Positions 1 to 8,269 of a DNA stretch of 64,000 nt are shown piece after piece. Every line of letters begins with the position of its first letter. The first letter of the stretch is position 1. The stretch is taken from the NCBI GenBank assembly GCA_964624145.1, contig CAZUXT010000011.1:11813-75812 (forward strand). Direction: 5' to 3'. The position numbers were made by a program, and so were the translations under genes. The stretch comes from WJMT01 sp964624145 (lineage in GTDB: Bacteria > Acidobacteriota > Aminicenantia > Aminicenantales > Aminicenantaceae). The notes below the pieces were generated by a model, which was not told the DNA's origin, did no database searches, and saw only the letters and a program-made list of their open reading frames with translations.

Positions 1-71
1 AAGCGTGACCGTCGAGTAAACAGCGGTTATCGCGTTCCAATACCTTCCTTTTGCTGATGAGAATACTTATC

Positions 72-100
72 TTGTTGAGGGATTTGGGTTGTGATATAAT
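72..100 (+). promoter_or_regulatory. promoter of tRNA-Leu
   Basis: A -35 box TTGTTG (72-77) and a perfect -10 box TATAAT (95-100) are 17 bases apart, and TG at 92-93 makes an extended -10. The predicted transcript starts near 107, about nine bases before the tRNA, which fits a short tRNA leader. Confidence 0.65.
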
Positions 101-115
101 CGATTTCACTAAACT

Positions 116-200
116 GCCGGGGTGGCGGAATTGGTAGACGCAAGGGACTTAAAATCCCTCGGAGGTTTCCTCTGTGCGGGTTCGAGTCCCGCCCCCGGCA
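116..200 (+). tRNA. tRNA-Leu (anticodon TAA)
   Basis: The 85-nt gene folds with acceptor arms GCCGGGG (116-122) and CCCCGGC (193-199) and discriminator A200. The anticodon loop CTTAAAA carries TAA. The long variable arm between anticodon arm and T arm and the GGTTCGAGTCCC T arm are typical of a class II leucine tRNA. CCA is not encoded. A run of eight T follows from 204 and may act in termination. Confidence 0.96.
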
Positions 201-734
201 TTCTTTTTTTTGTTCTCATTCCTTTGTAAGGAGTTTTTTAAGTTTTTTAAGGGGACGGGCCCGGGCATCTTCTTTCTTATCAATAAATTAACCCTATTTT
301 TCCACAGCTTCTTACCCATAAGAACCTCCCTTTTTGGGGTCAAAAAGAAATAAAAAAGAAGCAAACATCAAGCTCGGAAAAAAAATAGATTGACATGCCA
401 TCCAATATATGGTACTAAAAAAATAAAAGCCCTATATATCGTGGTTATATGACGGGCCCTTTTTCTCTTTTTATGAGTGGTAGATAGAGGAGGGCCCCTG
501 AGAGGAATCCTCGTTGAGATTCTTTGGAATGCCTTGGGAAAGGCCCTCCTCAATGGTCGGGAATAATTATGAGTTGCCTACATGATGTCATGAGTGGGGC
601 TCTGCGTCAATCATCTCATTAGAGGATTTAAAGGGTGAAATTGGAAGTTATAATCTCACCCCTCTCGATGATAAAACAAGAACTGCCTCATTGACATAGG
701 CGGATAAATCTGCTATTTTTCTGTTCCTGTTTGT
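201..734. other. intergenic stretch between two tRNA genes
   Basis: No gene is supported here. The stretch holds a promoter-like pair, TTGACA (390-395) and extended -10 TGG-TACTAA (410-418), followed by a 10-bp inverted repeat, GAGGAGGGCC (487-496) with GGCCCTCCTC (542-551), which would close a stem over a 45-base loop. GGGCCC also occurs at three places. A small structured RNA is possible but unproven. Short reading frames on the minus strand have no recognisable content. Confidence 0.4.
691..719 (+). promoter_or_regulatory. promoter of tRNA-Glu
   Basis: A perfect -35 box TTGACA (691-696) lies 17 bases before TATTTT (714-719), and TGC directly before it makes an extended -10. The expected start near 726 is about nine bases upstream of the tRNA, the same geometry as at the tRNA-Leu promoter. 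Confidence 0.75.
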
Positions 735-810
735 GGCGCTATCGTCTAGGGGACTAGGACGGGTGGTTCTCAGCCATCAAACCGGGGTTCGAATCCCCGT
801 AGCGCTACCA
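735..810 (+). tRNA. tRNA-Glu (anticodon CTC)
   Basis: The 76-nt gene has acceptor strands GGCGCTA (735-741) and TAGCGCT (800-806), discriminator A807 and an encoded CCA (808-810). The anticodon stem GGTGG/CCATC encloses the loop TTCTCAG with anticodon CTC. The T arm has GGTTCGAATCC. Encoding of CCA differs from the nearby tRNA-Leu. Confidence 0.96.
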
Positions 811-863
811 ATCCTATTTTCTCTGGTTTTTCTCTCCTTATATTTCTTACGCGATGGATTGTG

Positions 864-869
864 TATAAT
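864..869 (+). promoter_or_regulatory. possible -10 box upstream of the dipeptidyl peptidase gene
   Basis: A perfect TATAAT lies in the 215-bp gap between tRNA-Glu and the peptidase gene. No good -35 box stands 16-18 bases upstream, so this is a weak call. Confidence 0.25.
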
Positions 870-1025
870 AAAATCACGCATGGAGAAATGCATGTTGGAA
901 GAGCCCGGCGGGAATAGAGGCGTACTCATTCAGGGGAATGTCAGTCGCCGGGAGAATGAAGCCCGGAAGGAGATACAAGATCACACGAAGTGATTCGAAA
1001 ACAAAGACTTAAAGGAGTGAGCCGC

Positions 1026-3311
1026 ATGAAAAAAAACGTTATTCTTTTTATCAGTATGGTGGTCATCACGTTGTTTGCAATCTTGTGCACTGGTACCGAT
1101 AAGAACCAGGCCCAGAATGATTTGTCACTGTTGACCTTGGAAAGGATCTTCAGCGACAGAGATTTTTCTGCAGAGAGATTCGGACCGGCGCGATGGCTGG
1201 AAGATGGGAGCGGCTACACAACGCTCGAAAAGTCCCAAACCCTCGAGATCGGCAGGGATATCGTCAGGTATGACCCTGAGACCGGCCGGCGGGAGATCCT
1301 CATCTCCGCGGAACGTCTCGTCCCACCTGGAGAGAATGAACCTCTGAGAATAGACAATTACATCTGGGCGCAAGACGGAAAAAAGCTTCTGGTCTATACA
1401 AACTCCAAACGCGTATGGCGGCAGAACACCCGAGGGGATTACTGGGTGCTGGACCTTGAGACTTGGAAACTGCAGAAGCTGGGAGGAGCCGCCGACCCAT
1501 CCACGTTGATGTTCGCCAAATTCTCACCAGATGGATCACAAGTCGGTTATGTCATGAAAAACAATATCTATGTCGAAGATCTCGCCACCCAACGCATCAT
1601 CCCCCTGACGTCCGATGGGACTAAAACACTGATTAACGGGACATTCGACTGGGTTTATGAAGAGGAATTAGGCTTGAGGGATGGTTTCCGGTGGAGCCCA
1701 GACGGAAAACACATCGCCTATTGGCAGTTGGACAGTTCAGGCATCAGGGAGTTCTATCTGATCAACAACACGGATTCCCTCTATCCGAAGATCACCCCCA
1801 TCCAGTACCCCAAGGTAGGGACAGACAATTCTGTCTGCCGCGTCGGTGTCGTCCCTGCCTCAGGAGGGGAGACCAGATGGTTCCAATTTTCGGGAGATTC
1901 GACGAGGGATTACTACATCGCCCGAATGGAGTGGGCGCACAGCTCCGAGGAGGTCATCCTCCAGCATCTGAACCGGCTTCAGAACACGAATACGGTGATG
2001 CTTGGCAACATCCAGACAGGCGAATTACGACCGGTGTTTATTGATGCTGATGAGACTTGGGTCGAAGTGGTTAGTGAAAATGACCTTCGCTGGATATCGG
2101 GAGGAAAATATTTTACCTGGATCAGCGAAAGGGATGGCTGGCAGCACGTGTATGTTGTTTCCAGAGATGGAAAGGACGTCAAGTGTGTCACCCCCGGCAA
2201 CTTCGACGTGATCAGCATCCAGAATATCGATGTCGAGGGAGGCTGGATCTATTTTATCGCCAGTCCGGACAATCCGACGCAGAGATTCCTGTATCGGGCG
2301 CGTCTGGACGGAGAAGAGAATATCGAACGCGTGACTCCTGAAGGCAGCCTAGGATCCCACCGCTACCAGATTTCGCCAGATGGTCGATGGGCCATTCATA
2401 ACTTCTCCTCCTTCGGTGTATCGCCCAAGATCGATCTTGTAGAGCTGCCAGGACACCATATCCTACGCCCTCTCGTGGACAACGAGAAACTGCGGACCAA
2501 TGTCGAGAACCTTGAAAGAGGGGAATTTGAGTTCTTCCGTGTAAACATCGGAGATGTGGAGCTTGACGGCTGGATGATGAAGCCCCCAGATTTTGATTCC
2601 GGGAAAAAGTACCCCTTGCTCTTCCATATCTACGGTGAACCCGCAGGATCCACGGTACGGGACAGCTGGGGAGGGCGCAATTACCTCTGGCATCTGATGC
2701 TGACGCAAAGGGGGTATCTGGTGGCCAGCCTGGACAACCGCGGGACCAATGTCCCCCGGGGCCGGGATTGGCGGAAGAGCATCTATCGCCAAGTTGGCAT
2801 TCTAGCTACCAAGGACCAAGCCGCGGCTCTGCGCCGGTTGCTAAAGGACAGGCCCTATATCGATCCCGGCAGGATCGGGATCTGGGGATGGAGCGGTGGC
2901 GGGCAGATGAGCCTGAACATGATCTTCCGATATCCCGAGCTCTACAGCACAGCCATGGCCATCGCCTTCGTCAGCGACCAGCGATTGTACGATACCATCT
3001 ACCAGGAGCGTTACATGGGACTTCCCGATGACAACGAGGAGGGCTACATCAACGGGTCGCCCATAACCCATGCCCACCGCCTCGAAGGAAATCTTCTGAT
3101 CGCCCACGGGACCGCCGACGACAACGTACACTACCAGAGCTTCGAACGATTGATCAATGAACTTGTCAAGCACAACAAGCCGTTCACGATGATGTCCTAT
3201 CCCAACCGCACCCACGGCATTTCCGAGGGCGAGAATACGACGCGACATCTGTTCAGTCTCTTGACTCGATATTTGATGACCAAGATGCCGCCAGGGCCGC
3301 AGTCTCCTTGA
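1026..3311 (+). CDS. secreted dipeptidyl peptidase IV (S9B family)
   Basis: This 761-residue serine exopeptidase should remove X-Pro or X-Ala dipeptides from peptide N-termini outside the cytoplasm. An N-terminal hydrophobic signal (about residues 5-25) is followed by a DPP IV beta-propeller holding the substrate-anchoring double-glutamate motif DWVYEEE, and then the alpha/beta hydrolase domain. The triad is visible: Ser623 in GWSGGG, Asp698 in GTADDNVH and His730 in RTHG. The ATG at 1026 was chosen over an in-frame ATG at 990 because AAAGGAG lies eight bases before it and the signal peptide starts there. Its length matches the family. The gene looks richer in GC than its neighbours. It stands alone, so the context says little about substrates. 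Protein uptake or scavenging is the likely role. Confidence 0.93.
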   Translation: MKKNVILFISMVVITLFAILCTGTDKNQAQNDLSLLTLERIFSDRDFSAERFGPARWLEDGSGYTTLEKSQTLEIGRDIVRYDPETGRREILISAERLVPPGENEPLRIDNYIWAQDGKKLLVYTNSKRVWRQNTRGDYWVLDLETWKLQKLGGAADPSTLMFAKFSPDGSQVGYVMKNNIYVEDLATQRIIPLTSDGTKTLINGTFDWVYEEELGLRDGFRWSPDGKHIAYWQLDSSGIREFYLINNTDSLYPKITPIQYPKVGTDNSVCRVGVVPASGGETRWFQFSGDSTRDYYIARMEWAHSSEEVILQHLNRLQNTNTVMLGNIQTGELRPVFIDADETWVEVVSENDLRWISGGKYFTWISERDGWQHVYVVSRDGKDVKCVTPGNFDVISIQNIDVEGGWIYFIASPDNPTQRFLYRARLDGEENIERVTPEGSLGSHRYQISPDGRWAIHNFSSFGVSPKIDLVELPGHHILRPLVDNEKLRTNVENLERGEFEFFRVNIGDVELDGWMMKPPDFDSGKKYPLLFHIYGEPAGSTVRDSWGGRNYLWHLMLTQRGYLVASLDNRGTNVPRGRDWRKSIYRQVGILATKDQAAALRRLLKDRPYIDPGRIGIWGWSGGGQMSLNMIFRYPELYSTAMAIAFVSDQRLYDTIYQERYMGLPDDNEEGYINGSPITHAHRLEGNLLIAHGTADDNVHYQSFERLINELVKHNKPFTMMSYPNRTHGISEGENTTRHLFSLLTRYLMTKMPPGPQSP

Positions 3312-3321
3312 CGACCGGCAG

Positions 3322-3450
3322 TTGGCACCAAGTTATAAAAAACAGTTCATAGGATGGATAAAAGCAGCCAAGCGGAAAGAGACAAAGGAAAAAAGATTAA
3401 AAGACACAATAGAAAAGCTTACCAAAGGAGAAAAGCTCGGTTTAAAATAG
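3322..3450 (+). pseudogene. C-terminal remnant of a YdeI/OmpD-associated family gene
   Basis: Reading from 3322 gives 42 codons ending in TAG: LAPSYKKQFIGWIKAAK, then a KRKETKEKR segment and a final KGEKLGLK. This matches the characteristic end of the YdeI/OmpD-associated family, in which a conserved S-Y-K/R-K-E/Q-F/Y...WI..AK..ET...R pattern closes the protein. No start codon or upstream part of the family (about 150-200 residues) is present, and the remnant begins only 10 bases after the peptidase stop codon. It is therefore a fossil left by a deletion whose other edge lies near 3315. Confidence 0.7.
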
Positions 3451-3467
3451 TCTGCTAAAACAGCCTG

Positions 3468-4418
3468 TTAAAATTCCTTGATGTGAATGCTGCCGCCTGA
3501 AGTATGGAGATAGAGAAGGGGGCCGCCTCCATTGATTTTGGCATTGAGTTTCCTTGGATTAATTTTTCCTCTGATGGTAACGGGAAAATCTGTGCTGACG
3601 CTGCCGCCGCTTGTGCTTGCATCCAGATCTACAGAGATGTCACGATCCAGATAAACGGTTATGCTTCCTCCGGAAGTGGTCAACCGGCATTCGGAATCCG
3701 GCTGCTGGGATATATGGGCTTTAAGCGAACCGCCTGATGTGTGCGCGTTAATTGTCCCCATGACTTCCTCTACGGTAATTCCTCCCCCGGAAGTATGGGC
3801 TTTTACCGTTCCCAGGGCACGAATGATTTTTATCGAACCTCCGGAAGTGTCCACATCCACATCTCCGTCCACGTTCCCAACCCGAATACCGCCGCCTGAG
3901 GTTTTGCCCCAAACCGGTCCGGTTATGTCATCCAGTGTCAGGCTTCCTCCGGATGTTCTCACATTGACTTCTCCTTCCAGGACTTCAACAGATATGCTGC
4001 CTCCGCTCGTTCTGAGTTCGACATTGTATATTTCAGGTACATGGATGATATATTTAAGGGACAGACGGTTCCAAAGGCTATCCCATAAATTATCTTTTCT
4101 TTTTCTTTCTCCTGTAATATAGACATCCTTTCCTCTTTTTTCAAAGTCAATTTGAAAGTTATCCAGGATTTCCTGGGCTTTTTTCTGGTTTGTTGTTCTG
4201 ACCTTTCTGAGCACTTCGATGTCTACAGTGCTTCCGCTGGTCCCCCGCACTTCAATAGATCCGGTGTCCGTATCAACATTCAAAGTTCCGCCTTGTTCAA
4301 CCTTAAATGATTTTTGGATAGTATCGTCAATACTGGCAAAAGCGAATCCGGCTGTCATTAAGGCAACAACAGCAATGGATAAAACGGCTGCACGCATTAT
4401 ACGTGAAATAATGGACAT
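3468..4418 (-). CDS. exported DUF4097-type adhesin-like protein with TSGGS repeats
   Basis: The 316-residue protein has a signal peptide (about residues 1-28, ending near AFA) and a repetitive body of about 19-residue units built around TSGG[SG], each followed by a short hydrophobic strand. This is the right-handed beta-solenoid pattern of the DUF4097 'putative adhesin' group. The start has an AGGAGG six bases upstream. The function of the family is not known; periplasmic or surface scaffolding is an inference. A second protein of the same build, with SSGTG repeats, is encoded at 41728-42639. The gene is transcribed away from the aminotransferase at 4642 and shares no operon. Confidence 0.75.
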   Translation of the reverse strand: MSIISRIMRAAVLSIAVVALMTAGFAFASIDDTIQKSFKVEQGGTLNVDTDTGSIEVRGTSGSTVDIEVLRKVRTTNQKKAQEILDNFQIDFEKRGKDVYITGERKRKDNLWDSLWNRLSLKYIIHVPEIYNVELRTSGGSISVEVLEGEVNVRTSGGSLTLDDITGPVWGKTSGGGIRVGNVDGDVDVDTSGGSIKIIRALGTVKAHTSGGGITVEEVMGTINAHTSGGSLKAHISQQPDSECRLTTSGGSITVYLDRDISVDLDASTSGGSVSTDFPVTIRGKINPRKLNAKINGGGPLLYLHTSGGSIHIKEF

Positions 4419-4641
4419 TTTTTCCTCCTGATGAACATTTTTGCATAAAGCATAGAAATGTCACTTTATATTTAATAACGCAATTAAAGGTCAAAAGGTT
4501 CGTTTTTAATTTCCAGGACTCCGGGAATTTTTCAATTCCGGTTTGATTTTCCACCTTAGGGGTATATAATTTTCATGTCCTGGTTCTGAATAAAAGGACG
4601 ATAGTATTCGAGGCTAAATTGTTTCAAAGAAAGGAGATATC

Positions 4642-5808
4642 ATGTCCATAGAAGATTTCATTTCGAAAAAAGTCGCATCCATTCCCAAATCAGCCATACA
4701 TGAAATGACCGCATTATCTAAAAAGATAGAGGATGTTGCTTTTCTATCCTGGGCTAAGCCCACCTCAGGTACGCCCGACCATATAAACCGTGCCGCTTCA
4801 GAAGCCATCCTCAGCGGATTCACAGGCGGTTATTCCGAGACAGCGGGATTGGAGGAGCTGCGTGTGGAGATAACCCGAAAGCTCGAGCGGGATAACCATA
4901 TTTCAGCAGATCCTTCTGAGATCCTCGTCACAGTCGGAGCGATCGAAGGATTATCTGCTTCGGTCATGACCGTAGTGGACCCGGGAGATGAGGTCATCAT
5001 CCCTGTGCCCGGATATTCCACTCATATAAGGCAGGTTGAACTGGCCTCAGGAAAACCGGTCCTCATTCCTATGATCGAGGACCAGGGCTTTAAACTGGAC
5101 CTTGACCGGGTCCGGGATGCTGTGACATCCAAGACCAAGGCCATAGTTTTCAGTTCCCCCAACAATCCGACAGGGGCCGTCTATAATGAGGAAGAACTGC
5201 GGTCCATCGCAGATATCGCAGAGAGAAACAACTTGATCATTATTACTGACGAGGCTTACGAATATTTCACATTTGATGGAATTAAGCACTTCAGCATTGG
5301 TTCTATTGAGAGCATCAAAGACCGTGTGATCAGTACGTTCACTTTCACAAAAACTTATGCTATGACCGGATGGCGTGTGGGCTATATGCATGCTTCCAAA
5401 AAGTTGATAGCCCAGATAAAAAAAGCGCACATTCCGTTGTGTATCTGCGCTCCTGTGGTGTCCCAGTATGCTGCGCTGGAGGCTCTGCGCGGACCCCAGG
5501 ACTGTATTGACCGGTTCCACTCGCATTATCTGAATACCAGAAACCTCATGTGTTCCCGGCTGGACCAACTGGAGCATGTGTTCACCTATCAGAAACCTAT
5601 GGGATCTTATCTTATGTTTCCCAGAATGATCCGCCCGCAGGACCAGGATTCCCGCACATTCGCCATTGATCTGCTGCAGAAAGCCCGTGTATCCACCACC
5701 CCCGGTATTGCGTTTAAAGGGGAAGGGCATATAAGAATGTCTTTTTGCGTCCCTGAGGAGGAGATCCATAAAGCCTTTGACCGGATGGAGGAGTATTTTT
5801 CTTCCTAG
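4642..5808 (+). CDS. PLP-dependent aminotransferase, class I/II
   Basis: This 388-residue cytoplasmic enzyme belongs to fold-type I aminotransferases (aspartate aminotransferase-like). Visible motifs are SSPNNPTG (the asparagine that contacts PLP), DEAYEYF (the PLP-pyridine aspartate), the PLP lysine Lys237 in FTFTKTYAMTGWRVG, and the C-terminal arginine in HIRMSF that binds the substrate carboxylate. AAGGAG precedes the ATG. The length is normal. Amino-donor preference cannot be read from sequence. The next gene starts 36 bases downstream on the same strand and may be cotranscribed. Confidence 0.92.
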   Translation: MSIEDFISKKVASIPKSAIHEMTALSKKIEDVAFLSWAKPTSGTPDHINRAASEAILSGFTGGYSETAGLEELRVEITRKLERDNHISADPSEILVTVGAIEGLSASVMTVVDPGDEVIIPVPGYSTHIRQVELASGKPVLIPMIEDQGFKLDLDRVRDAVTSKTKAIVFSSPNNPTGAVYNEEELRSIADIAERNNLIIITDEAYEYFTFDGIKHFSIGSIESIKDRVISTFTFTKTYAMTGWRVGYMHASKKLIAQIKKAHIPLCICAPVVSQYAALEALRGPQDCIDRFHSHYLNTRNLMCSRLDQLEHVFTYQKPMGSYLMFPRMIRPQDQDSRTFAIDLLQKARVSTTPGIAFKGEGHIRMSFCVPEEEIHKAFDRMEEYFSS

Positions 5809-5844
5809 AGCAGAAAGCATATAAAATTTTTCAAGGAGTCTGTA

Positions 5845-8196
5845 TTGAATAAAAAGAAACCAAATATCTGGAAAAAAATCACAGCATGGATTTCAAGAAA
5901 CTGGGAAAAAACCAAACCGTCACCGGAAGTAAAAAAAGGCGCTGCCCTGGCCTTGCTGGTGCTGATCGTTATTGTAGGGGTGACTAACGGCTTTTTTATC
6001 CGCCCCGGACTTCCGGGGATTTTAAGCCCTGCAGGCGGTATTCTTTTTTATTTGATCGCTGCAGCCATCATGGCCTTGTTGATCGCTCTATTTCTTAAGT
6101 TCCTGTTCGTAGTCCCGCGGTTTATCACCCTTTTGGGAACGGCTTTATTGGCTGTTTTTATCTATTACATGATGCAGTTTCCGTTTCAACAGAATTTCCT
6201 TATAGGCCTTGTTCTGGGATTTTCCTGGGCTCTTATGGGAGGGGCTCTGGCTCAGGTTTTCAAGAAAAAGTTCGGCCAGCATTCGACAGTGAAAAAGATA
6301 TTCGTTCTCACAGCCCTGGTTGTAACTGTAGGAATAAATGTCTTAGTTCTTTTCTGGCTTTTTGATTCGGGAAGCACGGATCATCTGGTTAAAGCCAAAT
6401 CGTCTGCTTCCACAGTCAAATCTCTGGACATGCCGGATCCCTCTTTACCGGGTCCCTATGAAGTCCAATATGTAACCTATGGGAGCGGGACGGATAAAAA
6501 AAGGTCTGAATTCGGTGAAGAAGCCGGCATCAAGACCGAACCTGTGGATGCTTCCGCATTTGTAAAAGGAAGCAAAGGATGGCGGATGAAGCTTAGGCAT
6601 TGGTTTTGGGGATTTGATTTTGAGAAGTTTCCCAGAAACGGGCGAGTCTGGTATCCCTCTGGACCGGGCCCTTTTCCTCTGGTCCTCTGCGTACACGGAA
6701 ACCACAATATGGCTGATTATTCAGACCCGGGTTATGCTTATCTGGGCGAGCACCTGGCGAGCAGAGGATTTATTTTTGTATCAGTGGATGAGAATTTTTT
6801 CAACGGGCATTTTTTCGGGTCTTTAAAGACTGAAAATGACGGAAGGGGCTGGATGCTTCTCCAGCATTTAAAGCTCTGGAGGGAGTGGAGCCAAAATGAG
6901 GAAAATCCATTCCATTCCATCGTTGATATGGACAGGATTGGACTGATCGGCCACTCGCGGGGAGGAGAAGCCGCGGCCATAGCCGGCTCCTTTAACCGGC
7001 TTTCCCATTATCCGGACGATGCCACAGTGGCGTTTGATTTTGATTTCAATATCAGAGCCATCATAGCCATTGCTCCGAGTGACGGCCAGTACAGGCCGGC
7101 GGGACAGCCCACTCCTCTGGAAAATGTGAATTATCTGACCGTTCAGGGGGCTCATGACGCGGATGTGTCGTCCTTTTCCGGAGCCCGTCAGTACAATAGA
7201 GTTACCTTTACGGACGAGAACTACTGGTTTAAGGCCTATCTCTATTCATACCGTTCCAATCACGGACAGTTCAACACGGTCTGGGGAAACAATGACTGGG
7301 GAATGCCCGGAGGATTGGTATTGAACCGCAAGGCTTTACTGGCTGGAGAAAAGCAGAGAAAGATAGCCCTTGTTTATTTTACAGCTTTTCTCGAAGCCAA
7401 TTTAATGGACAAAAAAGGTTATCTCCCCATGTTCCGTGATTTCCGGTGTGTCAAAGACTGGCTTCCGGAAGATATTTATATTAACCGGTTTGAAGACTCT
7501 CATTTTAGCCCCATTGCTCATTTTGAAGAAGATGTTGAGGTCACGACCGCTTCCTTAGAAGGCAGCCACATTTCCTGCCGGAATCTGGCAGTATGGAGGG
7601 AGGAGAATCTCGGATTCAGAAGAAGAGGAAATAAAGAGAATAATGTTGTTTGTGTGGGATGGAGAAACACGGAGGAGCCACCTGTTTATTCCATTGAGAT
7701 GTCCGATGATGGCGTTGAAAAATTAAATGCAAGCGATCAATCCCTTTTGATATTCTCTCTGGCTCCTGCGGATGAAAAGCCTCCCGAACCCGAGGATGAG
7801 GAAGAAGAAAGCGAAGAAAAACCGGATAAAAAAGAGAAAAGGAAAGAGAAAAAAGACGAAGAAGAAGAAAAGGGAGAAGAACTCCTTGATATGAGTGTGG
7901 AGCTTATGGATTCCCGGGGGAACACAGCACGCTTAGTGCTTTCCGATTTCAGGAACATGCCGCCTGTTTTAAAGTCCCGGTTTACGAAAATGAGCAAGGA
8001 AAGCAAGATATACGGGAAATCCTACGAGCCTACCCTTCAGGTATTTGAGCTTCCTCTTTCCCACTTTTCAGAGGCATTCCCGGAGTTTGAGCCGGCTCTT
8101 TTAAAAAAGATAAGTTTTGTGTTTGACCGGAATGAAGAGGGAGTGGTCATTTTGGACCGCATTGGAATCGGGACCATCCCCCTTGACATGAGATAG
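5845..8196 (+). CDS. membrane-anchored alpha/beta hydrolase
   Basis: The 783-residue protein starts at a TTG with AAGGAG six bases upstream. About five hydrophobic segments occupy residues 30-185. They are followed by an alpha/beta-hydrolase domain with an oxyanion-loop motif LVLCVHGNHN and the nucleophile elbow GHSRGG (Ser371). A run of acidic and basic residues (about residues 650-685, rich in E and K) forms a disordered linker before a final beta-rich domain. The hydrolase resembles the dienelactone-hydrolase/chlorophyllase group, so an ester substrate is likely but unknown. The hydrolytic part probably faces the periplasm. It lies between the aminotransferase and ftcD, all on one strand. 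Confidence 0.75.
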   Translation: MNKKKPNIWKKITAWISRNWEKTKPSPEVKKGAALALLVLIVIVGVTNGFFIRPGLPGILSPAGGILFYLIAAAIMALLIALFLKFLFVVPRFITLLGTALLAVFIYYMMQFPFQQNFLIGLVLGFSWALMGGALAQVFKKKFGQHSTVKKIFVLTALVVTVGINVLVLFWLFDSGSTDHLVKAKSSASTVKSLDMPDPSLPGPYEVQYVTYGSGTDKKRSEFGEEAGIKTEPVDASAFVKGSKGWRMKLRHWFWGFDFEKFPRNGRVWYPSGPGPFPLVLCVHGNHNMADYSDPGYAYLGEHLASRGFIFVSVDENFFNGHFFGSLKTENDGRGWMLLQHLKLWREWSQNEENPFHSIVDMDRIGLIGHSRGGEAAAIAGSFNRLSHYPDDATVAFDFDFNIRAIIAIAPSDGQYRPAGQPTPLENVNYLTVQGAHDADVSSFSGARQYNRVTFTDENYWFKAYLYSYRSNHGQFNTVWGNNDWGMPGGLVLNRKALLAGEKQRKIALVYFTAFLEANLMDKKGYLPMFRDFRCVKDWLPEDIYINRFEDSHFSPIAHFEEDVEVTTASLEGSHISCRNLAVWREENLGFRRRGNKENNVVCVGWRNTEEPPVYSIEMSDDGVEKLNASDQSLLIFSLAPADEKPPEPEDEEEESEEKPDKKEKRKEKKDEEEEKGEELLDMSVELMDSRGNTARLVLSDFRNMPPVLKSRFTKMSKESKIYGKSYEPTLQVFELPLSHFSEAFPEFEPALLKKISFVFDRNEEGVVILDRIGIGTIPLDMR

Positions 8197-8269
8197 TGTA
8201 TTGGCTATGGTGATGAAACCATTTAAAGAGAAGGAAAACGCGTAATCCCTGTTTGAAGAGGAGAGAGCC

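Noticed and set aside
1..57. Possible 3' end of a gene, open in frame 1 to a TGA at 55-57
   Set aside because: Only 18 codons are visible at the window edge, too few to support a gene.
149..553. Two minus-strand frames overlapping tRNA-Leu and the following gap
   Set aside because: One covers the tRNA gene and the other covers the inverted repeat; neither has a ribosome site or family features.
733..993. An open frame that starts inside tRNA-Glu
   Set aside because: It runs through the whole tRNA gene, has no ribosome site and its translation resembles no protein.
7737..8006. Serine-rich frame opposite the acidic linker of the membrane hydrolase
   Set aside because: It is the complement of the E/K-rich stretch of a well-supported gene, a usual artefact of such composition.
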